A stretch of DNA of 64,000 nt from UBA4421 sp028228615 (GTDB lineage Bacteria > Pseudomonadota > Gammaproteobacteria > Pseudomonadales > Azotimanducaceae). This document shows, piece after piece, positions 20,733-30,261 of this stretch. The notes under the pieces were generated by a model. It was not told the DNA's origin. It saw only the letters and a program-made list of their open reading frames with translations, and made no database searches. The translations under genes were made by a program, and so were the position numbers. The stretch spans positions 1 through 64,000 of the forward strand of contig JAOJBS010000008.1 in the NCBI GenBank assembly GCA_028228615.1, in the 5' to 3' direction. The stretch's first letter is position 1, and each line of letters begins with the position of its first letter.

Positions 20733-23700
20733 ATGGCGTATAGCTTTACTGAGAGGAAACGCATACGGAAGGATTTCGGTAAGTTATCCGAAAAGATGGA
20801 ATTGCCTTATCTCCTGGCCATTCAGGTCGATTCATACAACAAGTTTTTGCAGGTGGGAACCAGCGCTGAAGAGCGTGCTGAGTCCGGTCTGCATGCTGCG
20901 TTTAAGTCGGTTTTCCCGATCGCCAGTTACTCAGGCAGCGCGGCATTAGAATACGTAGATTATCGTCTTGGCGAACCCGTCTTTGACGTAAAGGAATGTG
21001 TCCTTCGCAGCATCACTTACGCAGCACCACTGCGCGTAAAGGTTCGCTTGATTATTTATGATAAAGAAACATCCAACAAAACTGTGAAGGATGTTAAAGA
21101 GCAAGAAGTGTACATGGGTGAAATCCCGCTAATGACAGGTAATGGTACCTTCGTTATTAATGGTACAGAGCGTGTTGTTGTATCTCAGTTGCACCGTTCA
21201 CCCGGTGTGTTCTTTGACCACGATAAGGGTAAGACTCACAGCTCAGGCAAGCTTCTATATAACGCTCGCGTCATTCCCTACCGTGGCTCATGGTTAGACT
21301 TTGAGTTTGATCCCAAAGATTCTGTCTTTGTGCGCATCGACCGTCGTCGTAAGTTGCCAGCCACCATTATTTTGCGTGCATTAGAATTTACCAGTGAAGA
21401 AATACTGGCTACGTTCTTTGACACAAATACCGTATTGATCGAAGGCGACAATGTTTCGCAAAAACTGATCGCTGAGCGTCTGCGTGGCGATGTTGCTACA
21501 TTCGATATCACCGGCCCAGATGGCAAAGTCATCGTAGAAAGCGGTCGTCGTATCACCGCTCGTCACGTGCGCCTTTTAGAAGACAGTGGCATGACCAGTC
21601 TTGAAGTGCCTAAGGAATACTTGCTTGAGCAAGTTACTGCCAAAGACATTATCGATGAATCTACTGGTGAAGTTGCTGTTCCGTGTAACGCAATCATTAC
21701 TGAAGAAGTGCTCGAACAGCTATTCGAGCTGAAGGTGAAAAGCTTTGAGACCATCTACACTAACGAGCTAGATTGTGGTCCGTTTATTTCAGACACCATG
21801 AGAGTCGACCCTTCAAGCAATAAGTTAGAAGCGTTAGTGGAAATCTATCGCATGATGCGTCCAGGCGAGCCGCCAACTAAAGAGTCTGCTGAAAACTTGT
21901 TCAGCAACTTGTTCTTCTCCGGCGAGCGTTATGACCTTTCAGCTGTTGGCCGTATGAAGTTCAACCGTCGATTGGGTCGCGAAGAAATTGAAGGCGAAGG
22001 CATTCTCTCAAGCAACGACATTGTCGATGTGCTTAAGACCTTGCTCGACATTCGTAACGGTAAAGGCGCAGTGGACGATATCGACCATTTGGGTAACCGC
22101 CGTGTTCGCTCTGTGGGTGAAATGGCTGAAAACCAGTTCCGCGTGGGTCTTATCCGTGTGGAACGTGCTGTTAAAGAGCGTTTGAGCCTAGCGGAATCTG
22201 AAGGCCTGATGCCTCAGGACATGATCAACGCTAAGCCCGTCGCTGCGGCCGTGAAGGAATTTTTTGGCTCCTCACAGTTGTCGCAGTTTATGGACCAAAA
22301 CAACCCACTGTCTGAGGTCACGCACAAGCGTAGAGTTTCAGCGTTAGGGCCTGGTGGTTTGACTCGGGAACGAGCTGGTTTTGAAGTGCGAGACGTACAC
22401 CCAACTCACTACGGTCGTGTATGTCCTATTGAAACGCCTGAAGGTCCGAACATTGGTTTGATCAACAGCTTGGCCACCTATGCGCGTACGAACAACTATG
22501 GTTTCTTGGAATCCCCATACCACAAAGTGGTGGACGGTGTGGTTACCAAGGATGTTGAGTATTTGTCCGCAATTGACGAAGCGCAATATGTTATCGCTCA
22601 GGCCAGTGCGCCTTTGGATAGTAAGGGCCGTTTTGAAACCGATTTGGTAGAGGTGCGTCACCAAAACGAGTTCACGAAGACCGCGAAAGAAAACGTCGAC
22701 TTTATGGATGTGTCCCCCAAACAGGTGGTCTCCGTGGCGGCGTCGCTCATTCCTTTCCTTGAGCACGACGATGCTAACCGAGCGCTTATGGGCTCGAATA
22801 TGCAGCGTCAAGCAGTACCAACACTAAAAGCTGAAAAGCCTTTGGTAGGAACAGGCATGGAACGCAACGTAGCGCGTGACTCAGGCGTATGTGTGACCGC
22901 ACTGCGTGGCGGGGTAGTAGACAGTGTGGACGCGGGTCGTATCGTTATTCGTGTTTCAGATGATGAAACTGCGGCTGGCGAGGCTGGTGTTGATATTTAT
23001 AGTTTGACTAAATTTACTCGCTCAAATCAGAACACCTGTATCAACCAGCGTCCGTTGGTTAAGCCAGGCGATAAGATTGCAGCAAAAGATATCCTCGCTG
23101 ATGGCCCATCTATTGATATGGGTGAATTAGCGCTAGGGCAGAATATGCGTATCGCGTTTATGCCTTGGAATGGTTACAACTTCGAAGACTCCATTTTGGT
23201 TTCTGAGCGCGTTGTGAAGGAAGATCGTTTCACCAGTATTCACATTCAAGAACTCACCTGTATCGCTCGCGATACCAAGCTGGGGCCAGAAGAGATTACT
23301 TGTGATATTCCAAACGTTGGCGAGGGCGCTTTGTCTAAGTTAGACGAATCTGGAATTGTTTACATCGGTGCTGAAGTTGGCGCTGGAGATATCTTGGTGG
23401 GTAAGGTTACGCCGAAGGGTGAAACCCAATTAACGCCAGAAGAAAAACTCCTGCGTGCGATTTTCGGCGAAAAAGCGTCGGATGTTAAAGACACATCCCA
23501 GCGCGTACCGACCAGTGTTAAAGGTACCGTAATTGATGTCCAAGTCTTCACCAGAGATGGTGTGGAAAAGGACGAGCGTGCTAGAGATATTGAGCAAGCT
23601 CAGCTGTCCAAGATCCGCAAGGACCTAGACGATGAGTTCCGCATTATCGAAATCGCAACTTTTGAGCGTTTGCAACGTGCCCTAGACGGTAAAGAGGTAG

Positions 23701-24806
23701 CAAGTGCGCCTGGTTTAGATAAGGGCAAGAGTGTAGATGCCGCTTACCTAGCCGACCTGCCAAAGGACGATTGGTTCCGTATCCGTATGAAGGATGATGC
23801 GCTTAACGAACAGCTTGAAAAAGCTGAGGCGCATATGGTGGAACGCAAGGAAGGCTTAGACGCTATCTATGCTGACCAACGCGGAAAGCTGGAAAGCGGA
23901 GACGATTTGGCGCCAGGCGTACTTAAGATCGTTAAAGTTTACTTAGCGATTAAGCGGCGTATTCAGCCAGGCGATAAGATGGCTGGCCGCCACGGTAACA
24001 AGGGTGTTATCTCGGTCATTATGCCAGTAGAAGATATGCCTTTTGACGAAAATGGTGAGCCGGTTGATATCGTCTTGAATCCATTGGGCGTACCGTCGCG
24101 AATGAACGTAGGGCAGGTGCTTGAAACCCACTTAGGTTGGGCTGCTAGAGGTATTGGCGACAAAATCAACGGCATGCTGGAAGCGCAGCGCAAGACAGCT
24201 GATATCCGTAAGTTCATGGAGCAGGTTTACAACGAAGTGGGCGGCACGCCTGCGGACATTAAGTCGCTCAATGACGCTGAAGTATTAGATCTAGCGCGTA
24301 ACTTACGTAAAGGCTTGCCTTTCGCTACGCCCGCTTTTGACGGTGCTTCGGAAGCGGAGATTAAGAGAATGCTAGAGCTGGCAGATTTGCCGGTAACTGG
24401 TCAAACCACTCTTTATGATGGCCGTACAGGGGACGCGTTTGCTCGCGAAACGACAGTAGGCTACATGTACATGCTCAAGCTCAACCACTTGGTGGATGAC
24501 AAGATGCACGCACGTAGTACTGGCTCTTATAGCTTGGTTACACAGCAACCGCTGGGTGGTAAAGCTCAGTTCGGTGGTCAGCGCTTTGGTGAAATGGAAG
24601 TGTGGGCACTAGAAGCATATGGCGCAGCGTATACGTTGCAGGAAATGTTAACTGTTAAGTCTGACGACGTAGCAGGCCGTACTAAGATGTATAAAAACAT
24701 CGTCGACGGCGACTTTAAGATGGAGCCGGGTATGCCCGAATCCTTCAACGTGTTGGTCAAAGAGATTCGCTCTCTTGGCATTAACATCGAATTGGAAACG
24801 GAATAG
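20733..24806 (+). CDS. rpoB: RNA polymerase beta subunit
   Basis: 1357 residues (E. coli 1342). The rifampicin region reads SQFMDQNNPLSEVTHKRRV then SALGPGGLTRERAG, so D516, H526 and S531 (E. coli numbering) are wild type and sensitivity is predicted. GDKMAGRHGNKGVIS near the active centre and the C-terminal FGGQRFGEMEVWALEAYGA are intact. It lies between rplL and rpoC in the standard order, with AGGAGG 5-8 nt before the ATG. Confidence 0.99.
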   Translation: MAYSFTERKRIRKDFGKLSEKMELPYLLAIQVDSYNKFLQVGTSAEERAESGLHAAFKSVFPIASYSGSAALEYVDYRLGEPVFDVKECVLRSITYAAPLRVKVRLIIYDKETSNKTVKDVKEQEVYMGEIPLMTGNGTFVINGTERVVVSQLHRSPGVFFDHDKGKTHSSGKLLYNARVIPYRGSWLDFEFDPKDSVFVRIDRRRKLPATIILRALEFTSEEILATFFDTNTVLIEGDNVSQKLIAERLRGDVATFDITGPDGKVIVESGRRITARHVRLLEDSGMTSLEVPKEYLLEQVTAKDIIDESTGEVAVPCNAIITEEVLEQLFELKVKSFETIYTNELDCGPFISDTMRVDPSSNKLEALVEIYRMMRPGEPPTKESAENLFSNLFFSGERYDLSAVGRMKFNRRLGREEIEGEGILSSNDIVDVLKTLLDIRNGKGAVDDIDHLGNRRVRSVGEMAENQFRVGLIRVERAVKERLSLAESEGLMPQDMINAKPVAAAVKEFFGSSQLSQFMDQNNPLSEVTHKRRVSALGPGGLTRERAGFEVRDVHPTHYGRVCPIETPEGPNIGLINSLATYARTNNYGFLESPYHKVVDGVVTKDVEYLSAIDEAQYVIAQASAPLDSKGRFETDLVEVRHQNEFTKTAKENVDFMDVSPKQVVSVAASLIPFLEHDDANRALMGSNMQRQAVPTLKAEKPLVGTGMERNVARDSGVCVTALRGGVVDSVDAGRIVIRVSDDETAAGEAGVDIYSLTKFTRSNQNTCINQRPLVKPGDKIAAKDILADGPSIDMGELALGQNMRIAFMPWNGYNFEDSILVSERVVKEDRFTSIHIQELTCIARDTKLGPEEITCDIPNVGEGALSKLDESGIVYIGAEVGAGDILVGKVTPKGETQLTPEEKLLRAIFGEKASDVKDTSQRVPTSVKGTVIDVQVFTRDGVEKDERARDIEQAQLSKIRKDLDDEFRIIEIATFERLQRALDGKEVASAPGLDKGKSVDAAYLADLPKDDWFRIRMKDDALNEQLEKAEAHMVERKEGLDAIYADQRGKLESGDDLAPGVLKIVKVYLAIKRRIQPGDKMAGRHGNKGVISVIMPVEDMPFDENGEPVDIVLNPLGVPSRMNVGQVLETHLGWAARGIGDKINGMLEAQRKTADIRKFMEQVYNEVGGTPADIKSLNDAEVLDLARNLRKGLPFATPAFDGASEAEIKRMLELADLPVTGQTTLYDGRTGDAFARETTVGYMYMLKLNHLVDDKMHARSTGSYSLVTQQPLGGKAQFGGQRFGEMEVWALEAYGAAYTLQEMLTVKSDDVAGRTKMYKNIVDGDFKMEPGMPESFNVLVKEIRSLGINIELETE

Positions 24807-24822
24807 CAACCTTGAGCGTATT

Positions 24823-24871
24823 GAGTGGGCGTGACCCACTCGAACGAGAAGCGCCTTGTTTAGGCAAGGCG
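24823..24871 (+). promoter_or_regulatory. Two hairpins in the rpoB-rpoC spacer
   Basis: GAGTGGG (24823-24829) pairs with CCCACTC (24835-24841), and CGCCTTG (24852-24858) pairs with CAAGGCG (24865-24871), with GAGA/TCTC possibly extending the second. They fill most of the 91-nt gap just upstream of the rpoC ribosome site. Confidence 0.5.
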
Positions 24872-24897
24872 TCTCCAACAGAAAATGAGGAAAGATC

Positions 24898-27800
24898 GTG
24901 AAAGACTTACTTAATTTGCTAAAAGCCCAGGGTAGCGTTGATGAATTCGACGCTCTGAGAATCGGTTTGGCATCCCCAGAAATGATACGTTCATGGTCCT
25001 TTGGCGAAGTAAAAAAGCCAGAGACCATCAACTACAGAACCTTTAAGCCGGAACGCGACGGCCTATTTTGCGCGCGTATTTTTGGCCCGGTAAAAGATTA
25101 CGAGTGCCTGTGTGGTAAGTACAAGCGCTTGAAGCACCGCGGTGTGATTTGCGAAAAGTGTGGGGTGGAAGTCACCTTAACTAAAGTTCGCCGTGAGCGT
25201 ATGGGCCACATTGAGCTTGCGTGCCCAACTGCACATATTTGGTTTTTGAAGTCGCTGCCATCACGTATCGGCTTGCTCCTAGATATGACGCTCCGCGACA
25301 TCGAGCGTGTGCTCTACTTCGAATCTTTTGTTGTTATTGATGCAGGGCTAACAGACCTTGAAGTAGGCCAGCTGCTCAACGACGAAGAGTATTATCAGAC
25401 ACTAGAACAATACGGTGATGAGTTTGACGCCCGCATGGGTGCCGAAGCTGTACAGCAGTTGTTGTTGAACCTTGATATGGATGGCGAGATCGCTCATCTG
25501 CGTGAAGAGATTCCAGCGACTAATTCAGAAACCAAGATCAAGAAGTTCTCTAAGCGCTTGAAGCTTATGGAAGCATTCACCAAGTCAGGCAATAAGCCTG
25601 AGTGGATGGTCATGACCGTGCTACCGGTTCTGCCACCAGATTTGCGCCCATTAGTTCCATTGGATGGTGGTCGTTTCGCTACCTCTGATCTGAACGACTT
25701 ATATCGCCGGGTTATTAACCGTAACAATCGCCTTAAGCGTTTGTTAGACCTGTCTGCTCCTGACATTATCGTACGTAACGAAAAGCGTATGCTACAAGAG
25801 TCCGTGGATGCGCTATTAGACAACGGTCGTCGCGGTCGAGCAATTACGGGATCCAATAAGCGCCCACTCAAGTCACTTGCTGACATGATTAAGGGTAAGC
25901 AAGGTCGTTTCCGTCAAAACTTGCTGGGTAAGCGAGTGGACTACTCTGGTCGTTCAGTGATCGTAGTTGGACCTACTTTACGTTTGCACCAGTGTGGTTT
26001 GCCTAAGAAGATGGCGCTGGAACTGTTTAAGCCATTTATCTTCGGTAAACTCGAAGATCGTCAGTTGGCTACAACCATTAAAGCCGCTAAGAAAATGGTC
26101 GAGCGTGAAACTGCGGAGGTTTGGGATATTCTCGCCGACGTGATTCGCGAACACCCGGTCATGTTGAATCGCGCACCAACTTTGCACAGATTAGGTATTC
26201 AGGCATTTGAGCCTGTGCTGATTGAAGGTAAAGCTATCCAGCTTCACCCGCTGGTTTGTAGTGCATACAATGCGGACTTTGACGGCGACCAAATGGCTGT
26301 CCACGTGCCACTGACATTGGAAGCTCAGCTTGAAAGCCGTGCTTTGATGATGTCTACCAACAATATTTTATCGCCTGCCAGTGGTGAGCCTATTATCGTT
26401 CCTTCACAGGACGTTGTACTAGGTATTTACTACATGACCCGAGACAAAGTAAATGTCCTCGGTGAAGGCTCGGTATTTGCCAACTTGGATGAAGTGCACC
26501 GAGCGTTCTATGCGCGACAGGTCAACTTGCATGCCAAAGTAAAAGTACGTATCGAAGAGCATGTGGCAAATGAAGCTGGCGAGCTTGTTGCCCAGAATAC
26601 AATTTATGACACAACGGTTGGTCGTACCTTGTTGTACGGCATTGTGCCAAAGGCGATGCCATTCGAGATGGTCAACCGCGCCATGGACAAGAAAGCCATA
26701 TCGAACCTGATCAATGATTGCTATCGACGTTGCGGACTAAAAGAAACAGTTATCTTCGCTGACCAATTGATGTATGCAGGCTTTGCTCATTCAACTGCCT
26801 CTGGTTCGTCTATTGGCGTTGAAGACTTTGTTATTCCTCAAGCTAAAAACCAAATCATTGGTGAGGCAGAAGCGGAAGTTGCTGAGATTGAATCTCAGTA
26901 CGCGTCTGGTCTGGTAACCCAAGGTGAGAAGTACAACAAGGTTGTAGATATTTGGTTGCGCGCCAACGACTTGGTTGCGCGCTCAATGATGGACGGTATT
27001 TCTAAAGAAACCGTAGTGAACAAGCAAGGCGAAGACGAAGAGCAAGCGTCATTCAACTCAGTGTTTATGTATGCAGACTCTGGCGCTCGTGGTTCACCAG
27101 CTCAGATCCGTCAGTTAGCGGGTATGCGTGGACTAATGACCCGTCCAGACGGCAGCATTATTGAAAACGCGATTACTGCGAACTTCCGAGAAGGTTTGAC
27201 AGTAAACGACTACTTTATTTCAACGCACGGTGCGCGCAAAGGCCTAGCCGATACAGCGCTTAAAACAGCTAACTCAGGGTATCTGACTCGCCGCCTTGTA
27301 GACGTTGCTCAAGACGTTGTTATCACCGATGAAGATTGCGGTACAACAGCAGGGCTTTTCACGACTTCTATCATTGAAGGCGGTGACGTTGTATTACCTT
27401 TGGGCGCGCGCGTTCTAGGGCGTACCGTTGCTGAAGACATTCTTGATGTAGACGGTAAGACGCTGCTTATTGCTCGCGGCACATTGATTGACGAGGCTTG
27501 GGTAGATCAGTTGGATGCGCTTGGTGTGGACACCATGACCGTTCGCTCGGCTATTACCTGTGAAACATTCCACGGTGTATGTCGTGCATGTTACGGACGT
27601 GACCTTGCTCGCGGACATTTCATCAACGTTGGTGAAGCAGTTGGCGTTATCGCGGCCCAGTCCATTGGTGAGCCCGGTACTCAGTTAACCATGCGTACGT
27701 TCCACATTGGTGGCGCGGCATCTAGAGCAACAGCAGTTGATAACATCCAGGTTAAGCATGGCGGCACAATTCGCCTGCACAACCTAAAGACTGTGAAGCG

Positions 27801-29109
27801 AGAATCTGGTGAGCTAGTAGCTGTGTCTCGATCCGGTGCTATTGCAGTTGCTGATGACCACGGTCGTGAGCGTGAAAGATATAAGCTGCCATACGGTGCG
27901 GTAATTTCTGTTGCTGATGAAGATAAAGTTGAAGCAGGGCAGATCATTGCTCAGTGGGATCCACACACACACCCAATCGTTGCTGAAGTAAGCGGTAACG
28001 TCGAATTCTTCGAAATGGAAGAAGGCTTGTCTATGAATCGTCAGACTGACGAATTGACAGGTCTGACCAACATTACAGTACTAGATCCAAAAGATCGTCC
28101 AAGTGCAGCGAAGGATTTGCGCCCAGCTGTGCGTCTAACAGATGCGAAAGGCGGAGCAGTAATGCTGCCCGGCAGTGAGGTTCCAGCGAACTACTTCATG
28201 CCAAGCAACGCAATTCTTAATATGGAAAACGGCGTCAAAATAGGCATCGGCGACATTATTGCAAGAATTCCGCAAGAGGGTTCAAAAACGAGAGACATCA
28301 CCGGTGGTCTGCCACGGGTTGCTGACTTGTTCGAGGCAAGAAAGCCAAAAGAACCTGCAATTCTGGCGGAAGCGACAGGCATGGTTTCTTTTGGTAAGGA
28401 AACAAAAGGCAAGCGTCGTTTGGTAATTACGCCAACGGATAGCGATCCTGTAGAAACATTGATTCCTAAGTGGCGCACAATTGGTGTGTTTGACGGCGAG
28501 CAAGTAGAGCGCGGCGAAACTGTTTGTGACGGTCCGTTCAGTGCTCACGATATTCTTCGTCTGAAAGGTGTAGAAGAACTTGCTAAGTATATTGTTAATG
28601 AAATCCAAGAGGTTTACCGACTTCAGGGCGTAACAATTAACGATAAGCACATCGAAGTAATTTGCCGACAAATGTTGCGTAAAGTTGAAGTTGTGCACGC
28701 TGGCGATTCAAACCTCATCAGAGGTGAGCAAGTTGAGTTTGCGCAGATTCGTAGAATAAATGCAGAGTTGCGAGAAGAGGGTAAAGCCGAAGCGGAATTC
28801 CAGCGCTTGTTGTTGGGTATTACCAAAGCGTCTCTGGCTACTGAATCCTTTATTTCTGCGGCGTCATTCCAAGAAACCACTCGCGTGCTTACCGAAGCTG
28901 CGGTAACAGGCAAGCAAGATTTCTTGCGCGGCTTGAAAGAGAACGTAGTAGTAGGTCGACTAATACCTGCGGGTACCGGTCTTACTTACCACGCGGAACG
29001 TAAGCGTCAACGTGAAGAAGAACGTGCTGGCGTTAATAAAGACAGCGTAACGGCAGATGATATTGAACAAGCATTGAGCGAGGCATTGTCCGCGCGCAAC
29101 GCTGAATAA
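24898..29109 (+). CDS. rpoC: RNA polymerase beta' subunit
   Basis: 1403 residues. The N-terminal zinc finger has CLCGKYKRLKHRGVICEKCG (about 70-88), the catalytic magnesium loop is NADFDGDQMAVH (near 460), and a second zinc site has CGTTAG and CRACYGRDLARG. The bridge helix and trigger loop region AQSIGEPGTQLTMRTFHIGG is intact. It starts with GTG at 24898 after GAGGAAAG. The C-terminal tail ends with SVTADDIEQALSEALSARNA. Confidence 0.99.
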   Translation: MKDLLNLLKAQGSVDEFDALRIGLASPEMIRSWSFGEVKKPETINYRTFKPERDGLFCARIFGPVKDYECLCGKYKRLKHRGVICEKCGVEVTLTKVRRERMGHIELACPTAHIWFLKSLPSRIGLLLDMTLRDIERVLYFESFVVIDAGLTDLEVGQLLNDEEYYQTLEQYGDEFDARMGAEAVQQLLLNLDMDGEIAHLREEIPATNSETKIKKFSKRLKLMEAFTKSGNKPEWMVMTVLPVLPPDLRPLVPLDGGRFATSDLNDLYRRVINRNNRLKRLLDLSAPDIIVRNEKRMLQESVDALLDNGRRGRAITGSNKRPLKSLADMIKGKQGRFRQNLLGKRVDYSGRSVIVVGPTLRLHQCGLPKKMALELFKPFIFGKLEDRQLATTIKAAKKMVERETAEVWDILADVIREHPVMLNRAPTLHRLGIQAFEPVLIEGKAIQLHPLVCSAYNADFDGDQMAVHVPLTLEAQLESRALMMSTNNILSPASGEPIIVPSQDVVLGIYYMTRDKVNVLGEGSVFANLDEVHRAFYARQVNLHAKVKVRIEEHVANEAGELVAQNTIYDTTVGRTLLYGIVPKAMPFEMVNRAMDKKAISNLINDCYRRCGLKETVIFADQLMYAGFAHSTASGSSIGVEDFVIPQAKNQIIGEAEAEVAEIESQYASGLVTQGEKYNKVVDIWLRANDLVARSMMDGISKETVVNKQGEDEEQASFNSVFMYADSGARGSPAQIRQLAGMRGLMTRPDGSIIENAITANFREGLTVNDYFISTHGARKGLADTALKTANSGYLTRRLVDVAQDVVITDEDCGTTAGLFTTSIIEGGDVVLPLGARVLGRTVAEDILDVDGKTLLIARGTLIDEAWVDQLDALGVDTMTVRSAITCETFHGVCRACYGRDLARGHFINVGEAVGVIAAQSIGEPGTQLTMRTFHIGGAASRATAVDNIQVKHGGTIRLHNLKTVKRESGELVAVSRSGAIAVADDHGRERERYKLPYGAVISVADEDKVEAGQIIAQWDPHTHPIVAEVSGNVEFFEMEEGLSMNRQTDELTGLTNITVLDPKDRPSAAKDLRPAVRLTDAKGGAVMLPGSEVPANYFMPSNAILNMENGVKIGIGDIIARIPQEGSKTRDITGGLPRVADLFEARKPKEPAILAEATGMVSFGKETKGKRRLVITPTDSDPVETLIPKWRTIGVFDGEQVERGETVCDGPFSAHDILRLKGVEELAKYIVNEIQEVYRLQGVTINDKHIEVICRQMLRKVEVVHAGDSNLIRGEQVEFAQIRRINAELREEGKAEAEFQRLLLGITKASLATESFISAASFQETTRVLTEAAVTGKQDFLRGLKENVVVGRLIPAGTGLTYHAERKRQREEERAGVNKDSVTADDIEQALSEALSARNAE

Positions 29110-29186
29110 ATAGCACTGCATAAGTTTTCGGTGTGTTTTCTGGAACGCGCCGAAAACGAGAGGAAAATTAAAGGTTCTATTGGGCC

Positions 29187-29215
29187 TTGTTAAAAGTATG
29201 GGTCGCGATTAGAAT
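29187..29215 (+). promoter_or_regulatory. str operon promoter
   Basis: -35 TTGTTA (29187-29192), a 17-nt spacer, -10 TAGAAT (29210-29215), then a GC-rich GCCGGCCCGG stretch, as expected for a ribosomal-protein promoter. It is 54 nt before rpsL. Confidence 0.65.
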
Positions 29216-29268
29216 GCCGGCCCGGATTCTGGGCTGTGATGCCCAACGTATGGAGATCTAAGTAAGTT

Positions 29269-29640
29269 ATGGCAACCATCAGCCAATTAGTTCGAAAGCC
29301 GCGAAAGCGAAAAGTAGTTAAAAACATAGTGCCCGCACTACAAGCTTGCCCGCAGAAGCGTGGCGTATGTACTCGCGTTTATACAACTACACCTAAGAAG
29401 CCAAACTCAGCGCTACGTAAAGTATGCAGAGTACGCTTAACCAATGGTTATGAAGTAACTTCATACATTGGTGGTGAAGGCCACAACCTACAAGAACACT
29501 CAGTTGTTCTAATTCGTGGTGGTCGTGTAAAGGATTTACCTGGTGTTCGATACCACACAATCCGCGGCACATTAGATACATCGGGTGTTGCAGATCGCCG
29601 TCAAGGCCGATCAAAGTATGGCGCCAAACGCCCTAAGTAA
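29269..29640 (+). CDS. rpsL: 30S ribosomal protein S12
   Basis: 123 residues at the decoding centre. The loop TPKKPNSALRKV keeps K43, and GGRVKDLPGVRYH keeps K88, so no streptomycin-resistance change is present at these sites; D89 is the usual methylthiolation site. It is the first gene of the str operon, with its own promoter just upstream. Confidence 0.98.
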   Translation: MATISQLVRKPRKRKVVKNIVPALQACPQKRGVCTRVYTTTPKKPNSALRKVCRVRLTNGYEVTSYIGGEGHNLQEHSVVLIRGGRVKDLPGVRYHTIRGTLDTSGVADRRQGRSKYGAKRPK

Positions 29641-29662
29641 CCCCAATAACAAAATTTAATTC

Positions 29663-29698
29663 TCAGTAAGGCCTCAGATTTTCTGAGGATTTACCTGA
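29663..29698 (+). promoter_or_regulatory. Hairpin in the rpsL-rpsG spacer, probable S7 control site
   Basis: CCTCAG (29672-29677) pairs with CTGAGG (29683-29688), and the outer TCAGTAA pairs with TTA-C-CTGA across a small internal loop. In E. coli S7 binds the same spacer to repress its own translation. The position matches; binding is inferred. Confidence 0.5.
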
Positions 29699-29713
29699 AG
29701 CAAGGAGAAAGCA

Positions 29714-30184
29714 ATGCCAAGACGTCGCGTAGTCGCAAAAAGAGAAATTCTTCCAGATCCTAAGTACCACAACCAAGTGGTCGCCAAGTTTATGAACCAC
29801 GTAATGGTCAGCGGTAAAAAAGCTGTAGCCGAGCGTATTGTTTATGGCGCCTTAGAACGTGTTCAGCAAAAAGATGGCGCTGATCCGATCGAAGTTTTTG
29901 AAAAAGCACTAGAAGCCATTGCCCCTATGGTCGAGGTTAAGTCTCGCCGCGTAGGTGGTGCAACCTATCAGGTGCCTGTTGAAGTACGCCCTTCCAGACG
30001 TAATGCATTGGCCATGCGTTGGTTAGTAGATAGCTCGCGCAAGCGCAGTGAAAAATCTATGGCTGCTCGATTAGCTGGTGAGTTGATGGACGCCGCTGAT
30101 GGACGCGGTAGCGCAGTTAAGAAGCGTGAAGATACCCACAGAATGGCAGACGCTAACAGAGCGTTCGCGCATTATCGCTACTAG
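29714..30184 (+). CDS. rpsG: 30S ribosomal protein S7
   Basis: 156 residues. It starts PRRRVVAKREILPDPKYHN and contains the rRNA-binding GGATYQVPVEVRP near 83-95. S7 nucleates assembly of the 30S head and contacts the E-site tRNA. AAGGAG is 8 nt before the ATG. Confidence 0.98.
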   Translation: MPRRRVVAKREILPDPKYHNQVVAKFMNHVMVSGKKAVAERIVYGALERVQQKDGADPIEVFEKALEAIAPMVEVKSRRVGGATYQVPVEVRPSRRNALAMRWLVDSSRKRSEKSMAARLAGELMDAADGRGSAVKKREDTHRMADANRAFAHYRY

Positions 30185-30261
30185 TCGTATTGATAGCTCG
30201 GCTGCATAAGTCGGGCTTTTGGTTAGTACCGGTCTTTAGTTACCCTACGAAGTAAACTGTC

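Noticed and set aside
20733..29640. Rifampicin or streptomycin resistance alleles in rpoB and rpsL
   Set aside because: D516, H526 and S531 of RpoB and K43 and K88 of S12 are wild type.
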